Assembly: GCA_958298945.1 (NCBI GenBank) | Contig: OY282609.1 | Coordinates: 39,715,212-39,779,211 of the forward strand | DNA length: 64,000 nt | Direction: 5' to 3' | Source: Atherix ibis | Lineage: Eukaryota > Arthropoda > Insecta > Diptera > Athericidae | Part shown: one piece after another, positions 56,543-64,000 of the stretch | How positions within the stretch are numbered: position 1 is the stretch's first letter | How the letters are laid out: each line of letters starts with the position of its first letter | The notes under the pieces: model-generated | Told to the model about the DNA's origin: nothing | The model's input: only the letters and a program-made list of their open reading frames with translations | Databases searched by the model: none | Program-made: the position numbers and the translations under genes

Positions 56543-59490
56543 CTAACCACGATGGAAATGGGGAGTTAATGAATTATAAAACTGAACGTTCTTAATATCA
56601 CTGTCCTTCGCAAAATCAGATATGATAACTGGTGAGGCATAGAGGTAATCATTGTATAAGTTTCTGTGTTGGGTGGCTTGGGTATTAATCCTTTCTAGTG
56701 ACTCTTGAATGAGTGGATTGGTATGGTCTATTAAATGCTGAAGAAAGTTTTTGGTTAGACCAACCATGTATGAAATAAAAGGAGTAAGATTACTTTTCTG
56801 ATATATATAGGAGTTGGAGTAATGCTTACCGTCTATTTTACGATATTTTGAAAGGCATTTCCTAATGATTGACCTTTCGAATACATGGACTTTATTGACA
56901 TACGTTTTCGAGAAACTAAAATAGATCGGAAATGCATATCCAATAATTGGCCGAATAAGTTGTTTATAAAACAGTAACTTTGTATTTATACTAAGCCCTT
57001 CCGACGTCTAAGTAGGAATAAAAAGGTATGAATAGCCCTTTTGGCTTTCTTCAGAGTTAACTCAACATGTGGGTTAAATTTGAACATTGAGTTAAAGTTG
57101 ATGCCTAAATATTTTAGTTCATTTGAGACTGGGATAGCTGTGTTTTTAATCAGAATACGCAGCTTTTTGCTCTTTGTAGCAATTTTCCTCGGTCCGCGAG
57201 TGCTGGGATTACGGAAACAGATTAAATTCGACTTATTAAGATTGATTGATAAGTTCCAGTCATCATAATAATTTATAATTTTAAAAAGTAGCTCTTGCGT
57301 TCTCTTTAGAGTTAATTTTGGTGATTTGCAATTGGCATAAACAAGAGTGTCGTCTGCATATAGTATCATTTGTGCTTTTGCGGCTGTTGGTATATCTGCA
57401 GTGTATATTGAATACAGCAGGGACCTAATACCGAGCCTTGTGAAACTCCTTTACCTATTAAGAAGAATTCGGAAGTCGTGTTCTGATACCTGAACTCATT
57501 TCTTCAGGATGATCTATCCTGAAGAAATGAGTGCAGCAGCAGCGTAATATGTGGAGGGAAATCAAGTTTGCATAGCTTGTGCACTAGTCCCTTATGCCAA
57601 ACTGAGTCAAAGGCTTTGGTTATATCTAGGGAGCAAGCAACTGTTGATTCTTTACGGTTTAACCCAGTTGTTATCTCACTATGTAGTAGGAAAAGAGCAT
57701 CCAAAGTTGAGTGCCCTTTCCGAAATCCGAATTGAAAGTCGGGAATAATTTTATTTTCATTACAAAATTCATTTACCTTTTCGTAAAAGATTTTTTCTAA
57801 TATTTTTCCCAAACAGGGAAGAAGAGATATAGGTCGATGTTGTTGGATGGCTGCTCTACCTTGAGTTTTTGGAATATTAAAGATAATACCTATTTTCCAG
57901 GCTTTAGGGAAGTAGCAATTGTTAATACAGTGATTAAATATTGCAACTAAGGGACGCAGACTCTTTTTCGGAAGCTTTCTCAGCATAAAGTTCGATATAT
58001 TATCGATGCCGGCAGACTTTTTATTATTTAAGGATTTTATTACAGAATAGAGTGTGTTTTCGGATATAAACACATCTAGAAGGCTGGGATTACTTGCACT
58101 GTTATCAGTGCTGAATGTAGTAACATGAGTTGGGGCGTTTGATAAAAAACTATTGACCTGATTATTTACGTGAGTTCGTAGAGGTGAGTTTGAACTAAAG
58201 TTGTAAAGATCTTTATAAAACGAGGCAAAGTTTTTAGAAATATTAATTGGACCCCCTTTTATTTCGCGATCGTTATTATCAGTAACTGTTACTTTATTGA
58301 GAGACTTTCGGCCGGTGTTTGCGTTAAGCTGCTTGAAAGCATCAGGACCTGGACGTACTTTTGAAAGTCGTTCAGAAAATTGTTCATTAAAGTGTTTGTT
58401 AACTTTATTGCGTATCATAGTTGATATGCAGTTAACCTGTGCCTCTAAGAGACGATAATCTGAGGATGTAGTGTTGAGTTCTCTTCGGAAAATGCGTTTC
58501 ATTTCCCTTATCAACCAATACATTTTCAATGTATTCTTAATGATTTTTCAACCAATACATTTTCTTAATGTCCTCAGGGAGAGAATCAAATCGATGGCTA
58601 CTATTAGACAGTTGCCTTGAATGTCTATGAAATACCTCCGAGACAATCTGACTAAAGGTTTCTATATGGAAATCAATTTCTTGATTGGTTATGTTCTTGA
58701 AGCAAGGAATATTCATTCCGTTAGGTATGGCCATATCTACATCTTGCCTAAATTCTTTCCAGTTCGTGTTCTTATACGACGTGAAAGATTTTAACTCAGT
58801 ATTCTCAAAGTTGAATTGAGTTTGAATTTTAATAAGAACCGGATAATGGTCTGAATGAAAGTCGAGAGTTGAACAAGTAATGTTCGAAGAGTAAGGATTA
58901 ATTAAACGGCTTGAAACGAAAAACAGATCGACTACAGATAAGCTACTAGGTCTGGTAGGACCAGGAGGTGCAATTATCTGTAATGTGGAGATGCTAGTTA
59001 GCAAATTTTTAATAGAAATGCCGGACGAGTTACGGATAGAATCTCCCCATGAGGTGTGTCTGGCGTTAAAATCTCCTCCCATGATTACCTCATATCCCTT
59101 GCTCATGAGATCTTGTAAGAACTCGAAGAGGTCTTTAATTTCGATCTTGCAGGCAATATAACATGAAACTAATGCTATATTTTTAATACCCGAATTGCTT
59201 ACGTGACATCGCGTAAGAACACAAGTGGTGCAGATATTATTTGACCTGAAGTTAACCAAGTTACTATATTGGATATTTTCTGAGAAGATAATGCCAGTTC
59301 CCTGATTAGAGTCATTGCGAATGCAATGAAATCGTGGAAGTGAAAGCTTGTGCTTCAAATTCAGGTGAGTTTCATTGATGAAATAGAAGTCGGCAGGCTG
59401 ATTCTGAATGAACTGATAAAGTTCGACTCTTTTGGACAGGCTCACGATAGACCGCACGTTAAGTGCTATGATATTTAGAGAGCGCGTCAT
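56543..59490 (-). pseudogene. LINE C ORF2, disrupted by local rearrangements
   Basis: Blocks 58537-59490 (endonuclease, identical motifs to copy B), 57504-58529, 56986-57369 (ILYADDTLVYA) and 56543-56767. The breaks coincide with a duplicated/inverted insertion at 58510-58550, a palindrome-forming insertion at 57494-57532, and single-base losses near 57000 and 57420. It is therefore a recently dead copy of the intact ORF2 of B. Confidence 0.92.
57494..57532. repeat. Fold-back repeat created in LINE C, 17-bp arms
   Basis: Arms 57494-57510 and 57516-57532, loop GATCT. Copies A and B lack the left arm except its last five bases (AGGAT), so the palindrome is new in C. Confidence 0.95.
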
Positions 59491-59762
59491 AATGGAATAT
59501 GGTAGGAAGGGTTTATAACTATCATGGGTAGATTGGATTTTAAATTATTCTTACTTGAAAATAATAATATGAAGTGTTGTCTTTTTGCTGGGTTGTGTTG
59601 CTCCTTTCGAGTCCTACCCGGGTTGTGTTGCTCCTTTCTAATCCGCAAAAGGTGGTTTCCGTCGTTTGGCTGCTGTTCTAGGTTGGTCCAATAGTGACGT
59701 TTTTCCTGATGATGGTTGTCCATCGCTGCATTACATAACTTCCTCAGTATAAACCGCATCAT
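59487..59762 (-). CDS. LINE C small middle ORF (91 codons)
   Basis: ATG at 59762 overlapping the ORF1 stop (ATGA), stop overlapping the ORF2 ATG at 59490 (ATGA). Almost identical to copy B (MDNHHQEKRHYWTNLEQQ, tandem RKEQHNP), with one change visible near the start (NAAMDN versus NAVMDN). Same caveats as in B. Confidence 0.55.
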   Translation of the reverse strand: MMRFILRKLCNAAMDNHHQEKRHYWTNLEQQPNDGNHLLRIRKEQHNPGRTRKEQHNPAKRQHFILLFSSKNNLKSNLPMIVINPSYHIPL

Positions 59763-61163
59763 ATGCAAACTTTCCCAAGGAAATGCAAGTATGCAACCTG
59801 TCGATCTGCAAAAGAGGAAAGTGTTTTATATGATTTCATAAATTGACTTACCTCGGTGATTAGACTAGGCATGTCTACACTAAATAGTGTTGACGCCTCC
59901 GAAAAGAATTCTTCCATGGGCGATGGCCGAGTTGATTCTTCAGTTCTGGTGTCTGCCCTTTCTGTCAATACAGTGTTCGAGACTGGTGCTCCTCGCAGAA
60001 CGCTTGCGAAGGATACACCACTCCTGACAGTATTATTAACTGCCTGATAAACAAAGTTCAGTCTCTCCTTCCGCTGTTGAACTCTGGATTGTCGCCTGAG
60101 TTCCTTTGCCGCAATCATTTCCTTGTAGAAGGAACAACCTCTGTGGTTCGCTGGATGGCCATGTTGTCCATAGTTGGCGCAGAAGGGATCACCAGACTTG
60201 TCCATGTCTCGTGGGCAAGCCTTGGGCATGTGATTTTGCCCGCATTTCACGCAAATTTATAAAAACAATTTGCTGCTGCATGCCCAAACTGTTGGCATCT
60301 GTGGCATTGAAGTGGGCCACTTCTCCTTAGTTTTTCCCATCTTATTGACTGATGGAGAATTTTTGTCACATGCGTGACACTGGATGGCTGGTGTCCTGGA
60401 GCCAACTGTACTAGGAATATGTCAGATTGAACATTATTTTCCTTTGAGAATTTAGTTTGAAATTCTCCACTTTATTGATTATAGCCGCCTCCACTTGGTT
60501 GGCTAGGTCGGCTTCTATATCCGAGGCTTCACAGGAGTTGTGGAGACCTCTTACTATCAGGGAAATCTTCTTTTCCTCTTTTGTGGTGTAGGTATGTCCA
60601 GGTATACCCTTTGCCTTAATGAAGTCGAGGATGATTCTTCGATCTTCCAATGTTTCCGGCTTAATAATTGATTTGCCGTTGTTATTGGTTATTTTATAAC
60701 CAGGTGTCCTTTCTAGCTTCTTCATCTCTTTGATGAAGGCGTTAATATTCAAACCTCGATACGTGATCGGAGGTATATGAATTTTTTCCACTACAGATGG
60801 AGCCAAGGTGTTTGATTTTGGCAAAGCTTCTTCGAGCAGACTAAACCGATTTTGGCTCGCTGTAGGTATAGAACCCGCAGCTATCGGTGCCTTTGCCTTT
60901 TTAGCCTTCTTTGGTGGCTTAATTGGCTCTACAATGAACTTGTTAGCATCTGTCAGAGAAGCGTCATTATTTACCGTGTTCTTCCTTTTCTTTGCAGTAG
61001 GGAAGCTCACGTCTCCAGTTGCCTTTTGAAGGTTGAAGTGAACTCCAACCTGCTTTAGAAAGGCCGTAATGTCCGTTCCTAGCTTTTTTTTGTCGGCAAG
61101 AAGCACGCCGAACATTTTGACATCGCCGTCCGGGACTATCATATCGTCTTCCGGTATTTCCAT
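59759..61163 (-). pseudogene. LINE C ORF1 with complete N-terminus, two small frameshifts
   Basis: Starts MEIPEDDMIVPDGDVKMFGV at 61163 and shows the N-terminal part missing from B: an acidic leader, FLKQVGVHFNLQKATGD, a Lys/Pro-rich linker (KPPKKAKKAKAPIAAG) and the pre-knuckle domain. One T is missing near 60460 relative to B, so KVENFKTKF becomes KVENFKLNS, and four bases are missing near 60252. The zinc-knuckle tail continues at 59759-60250. One knuckle Cys is changed (CANYGQHG for CANCGQHG). Confidence 0.9.
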
Positions 61164-61395
61164 CCTTCGAAGATATATCTTCGAACGATGGTAAAAGATT
61201 TTACCACTTTTTAATTCATTTTTTTTTTTTTTTTATTATTATTTTTATGTCACTAGTTTAGTAAAATTCACTACAAGTAATTTAAGCAAAAGTCAATATT
61301 GTTATTGAAAATTATTTAACACTCAGATTATATGTTCTATTACTTCCACAACACAACAGAGAATCAACATGTAACCTGTCTGACTAACATGTGTC
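61164..61395 (-). promoter_or_regulatory. LINE C 5' untranslated region (probable internal promoter)
   Basis: The element begins GACACATGTTAGTCAGACAG at 61395 and reaches the ORF1 ATG after about 230 nt. Jockey-type LINEs carry an internal promoter here; I infer that role from position. Immediately upstream of the ATG is a perfect 20-bp palindrome, TTCGAAGATATATCTTCGAA (61166-61185), and next to it GGTAAAAGATTTTACC, two stem-loops next to the start codon. Confidence 0.65.
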
Positions 61396-61409
61396 CCGTA
61401 AAACCATAA
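61396..61409. repeat. Target-site duplication of LINE C, right copy
   Basis: CCGTAAAACCATAA, identical to 56182-56195. Confidence 0.95.
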
Positions 61410-61639
61410 ACTCGTCGCTTTATCTATTGTACTTAGAGCCGGCGGCCAACGTGACTTTTCGTTCGTACGACCACAGGCATCTCCTTCTCACGAACTGCAA
61501 CGAATCTCTATATCCAATTGTACGATGTTTCGGGCACACGGCATTCGTACGATCTGAAATGGTGGTCCACCTGATGGAACTGCTGCTGGAAGCACCAAAA
61601 CCGCAAGAATAATTTTTATTTTTTAACAATTACACAGTG
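61410..61639. other. GC-richer segment of unknown origin
   Basis: About half GC, open on both strands: plus RHLLLTNCNESLYPIVRCFG, minus GFGASSSSSIRWTTISDRTN. Coding-like composition but no family recognised. It adjoins the BEL/Pao relic and may belong to it or to the target of LINE C. Confidence 0.35.
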
Positions 61640-62875
61640 GTAGATCAGGCAATTCTGATGGGAAATACGACTGATGTTTTGTGTAAAAATTTAGGACCTT
61701 TGAACCAAATCAAGTTTTCTAATTCAGTTACCGAGCAAGCTAGATGGTTGAGATACCTGGTAGCTAAGTACGGTGTTGATGCAATAGCGTACGTCAATAT
61801 TTTTAGTCGAAAGAGTTTAATGTTATTGTATCACCAGGATTATTGCGCCAAATAATTAATTGAAGATTATAATCATCAGGCTAAGATATAATTTTGAAAA
61901 GTAATATATTATTAGTAGTTGAAAATGAAGCATTGAATACCACTCCAAATTTATATAGTGATGAGGTACTAAATAATGTGGTTTAGGAATATTTTTGCAA
62001 GAGATTTATTCTATGTGACTCAATGTTAAACAGTCGTTTAGAAAATAGTAATATTATTATTTACTTCCAGTTTATTTTTAATCCCTCTTTTCAGGCACAA
62101 AAAACTCATTTTGACTATGCTAAATGAATTTTCTAACTTTTTTTACGGATCTTTTAAATAGAAATTTAACCATAAGTCGATAATTTTTCATATCATGGAT
62201 TATTTTAGTAAAAAAGTTTCGCAACTTTGCTGTACTAGATTTAATTTGCGATGATCGGTATTGATAGTTTTGATTTGCCAAACTATTTGACCAAGTCATT
62301 TAATATTGAGTCGTGATCCGTTGCTGTGCTGTTGTCGATTACTAACGATGCAAAAATTTATTTTAGCACTGTGGATGGTTGATATTAACTTGAAAAAATC
62401 CAACCAAAGATGGTTTTTGTAGAACTAGACCATTTTCAGGAAGCATGATTTGACTTACGATCAAAAGTTAAAAAAAATTTCTGCACCAATCAATAAATCG
62501 ATTTTTTGTGGATTGAAGAAGTTTGAAACTACAATATCGAAGATAGATTGGACCTTAAAAATGTCCGCAATTGTGTCCTTTTCGGAAGTATTAATAGTTA
62601 TGGATGCAATTCAAAATTTAACTGAAATTGACTTTTCATGTGTAACGAGTAGGAAATTTTGTCCGATGTCAGTATGTGCATTAATTGCATGTCATATTAG
62701 TTTCACAAGGTAAACATAACGATCCGTCATAAGACTTAATGTGACCCACTATCAAGCGAAGGACGAGCAAAATACAATACCCTGTATTATCTCTAATATG
62801 GATCAATGTTGTGGCGAGAAATGTGTGGCCAGCTTGACTATTCTTAACAATAGTAGAGCTAGACACAAAGTCAGA
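61640..62875 (-). mobile_element. BEL/Pao retrotransposon relic (protease, RT), minus strand
   Basis: Minus strand: GHTFLATTLIHIRDNTGYC near 62830-62780, followed in another frame by LDSGSH (protease active site), then FNPQKIDLLIGAEIFFNF near 62500, KTIFGW-like and NTDHRKLNLVQQSCETF near 62280-62220, IIWRNNPGDTITLNSFD near 61840 and ASTPYLATRYLNHLACSV near 61780. The order DSGS protease, LLIGAEIFF, TxxTPYLAxRxLxxLA is typical of BEL/Pao pol. Deleted and frameshifted throughout. Confidence 0.72.
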
Positions 62876-64000
62876 CGAATCAGATGAAGTTATCGGCTGA
62901 AGCGCATTTTAATATACTGACTCCCAAATATTATTTTGAGGATTTTGAATTGAAAAATGCAGAAATATTTTGAGTTGAAAGATAAAGAAATATTAGTGAT
63001 ATAAGTGCGAAAAAAAAAAAAAAGTTTAATAAAGTAAATCGACCAGACTACGTCGTTGTTCCATATATATCAAAGGAACATAAGCCCTTTTGTACGGTGA
63101 TTCACCACGTATACCAACAGAAGAAATTATTTGAAAGTGCTTGGTTTTTCAAGTAAGAAGCATCAAAAATGCAAAAAAGAGGACAAAAGTCACAGACAGA
63201 GTTTTAGCAGAGACTGATCGAATTATGGTGAGTAGCGCAATAGTGGTCAACTTTGTTTTCTTGACTTCTTAACATGAAGCGGTCGACTGTCGGCCAGGGC
63301 TCCGTGTGACATATGTGAGCAACTTCCCCTAGGATGAAAATGCCGTTTTTAGGTGCTATTCTTTTAACCGAGAAAATGCCGTTTTTAGGTGCTGTACATG
63401 TACCTTTTCTGTCACTGAAACGATGCGAATATTATCTACATATGGTTACGAAAAAGTGCAATCATCTTAATACTTTATCGATGTGTCATTAAAATGTTCT
63501 CGGGAATTACGAAGGTCGAATATCATGTACGTAAGTTCATACAGTCTAAACGGTGCAATAATAACCGTTTTTCGATATCATCTGGGAGTACAGATATGAA
63601 TGATAGAAAAAATTGATTATCTATTAAAAACACTATGAAAAGTTTTAAATATTTGGAATGGAATACTTATCTTTCCTTATTTTCTTAAATTATCAAACCC
63701 TTTTAGCTTATTAAAGACAACATTACTTTATAATTCAATATATTTTTAACTTTAAGTGTGCTAATATCAAGATTCTTTTTTTAAATATTTTTATTATTTT
63801 TCGAATTTTTTAGTAAATGGAAGTAAATAAATATAACATAAATTATAATTTTACTGTCAATAGTTCGACTTTTGTAAAAAATTAAGATATTGTACATGCA
63901 GTGATTGAGTAGTTAAACTCAAGGTACTTTGTTAGGAGACAAGAAAACAAATTATTTTATTAATATTTTCATCAACATTTATTAATAATTTACATCTTTA
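62876..64000. other. Unassigned right end of window
   Basis: No gene recognised. Contains a tandem-like direct repeat, GAAAATGCCGTTTTTAGGTG at about 63338 and 63372, and AT-rich DNA beyond 63600. It may include more retrotransposon debris. Confidence 0.4.

Larger units (their letters stand above)
56196..61395 (-). mobile_element. LINE copy C (Jockey-type), apparently full length, inactivated
   Basis: 5200 bp, poly(A) as T22 at 56196-56217, perfect 14-bp target duplication, and about 230 nt of 5' untranslated sequence upstream of an ORF1 ATG at 61163. Order on the minus strand: 5' UTR, ORF1, small ORF, ORF2, 3' UTR. Nearly identical to copy B where both exist, but with several small indels that shift frame. 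Confidence 0.95.

Noticed and set aside
62970..63250. Possible BEL gag zinc-finger remnant on the minus strand
   Set aside because: A few Cys and His are visible but the spacing and order do not fit; not strong enough to report.
1..64000. tRNA, rRNA and snRNA genes
   Set aside because: No sequence with recognisable A/B boxes and cloverleaf or conserved rRNA/snRNA words was seen by eye; a covariance-model search would be needed to be sure.

Overview
The window is AT-rich insect DNA, most likely from a higher fly (Diptera). It carries the 3' two thirds of one host gene, followed by a long, gene-poor tract that from about 23 kb onward is a transposon graveyard. The host gene (1291-14311, + strand) is the auxiliary beta subunit of voltage-gated calcium channels (Drosophila Ca-beta). 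The fly assignment rests on this gene, on large TE-filled introns, and on DD34D mariners, DD41D (rosa-type) elements and a Jockey-type LINE. I cannot fix the family or species.

Region 1 (1-14.3 kb): seven Ca-beta exons with matching splice phases encode about 550 residues from just before the SH3 domain to the stop. Upstream exons lie outside the window. There is also a phase-compatible 48-nt cassette-exon candidate. The last intron (7.4 kb) holds a dead mariner, a decayed DD41D relic and a MITE. Region 2 (14.3-23.2 kb): AT-rich DNA with one 361-bp inverted-repeat element and no recognisable gene.

Region 3 (23.2-64 kb): layers of mobile elements. They include Ty3/gypsy-type relics (23.3-25.3, 26.0-26.8, 32.7-33.8 and 49.4-52.4 kb), a copia RT relic (52.4-53.1 kb), a BEL/Pao relic (61.6-62.9 kb), three copies of one Jockey-type LINE on the minus strand, a mariner split by one of those LINEs, a second mariner lineage (45.9-47.1 kb) and a DD41D element (54.0-55.3 kb). 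LINE copy B (37904-42697) keeps an intact 971-residue ORF2. LINE copy C (56196-61395) appears full length with a perfect 14-bp target duplication but is frameshifted. Copy A (28632-32697) is older and broken.

Two observations stand out. First, all three LINE copies have ORF1, a small middle ORF and ORF2 chained by ATGA stop/start overlaps at both junctions, which looks like a three-cistron termination-reinitiation cassette. Second, the window has many perfect or near-perfect short fold-back inverted repeats (arms 17-43 bp, loops 4-18 nt). Comparison of LINE copies, and of a copia reading frame with its expected continuation, suggests that at least some are local template-switch mutations. All family assignments come from motif recognition by eye; no search was run.
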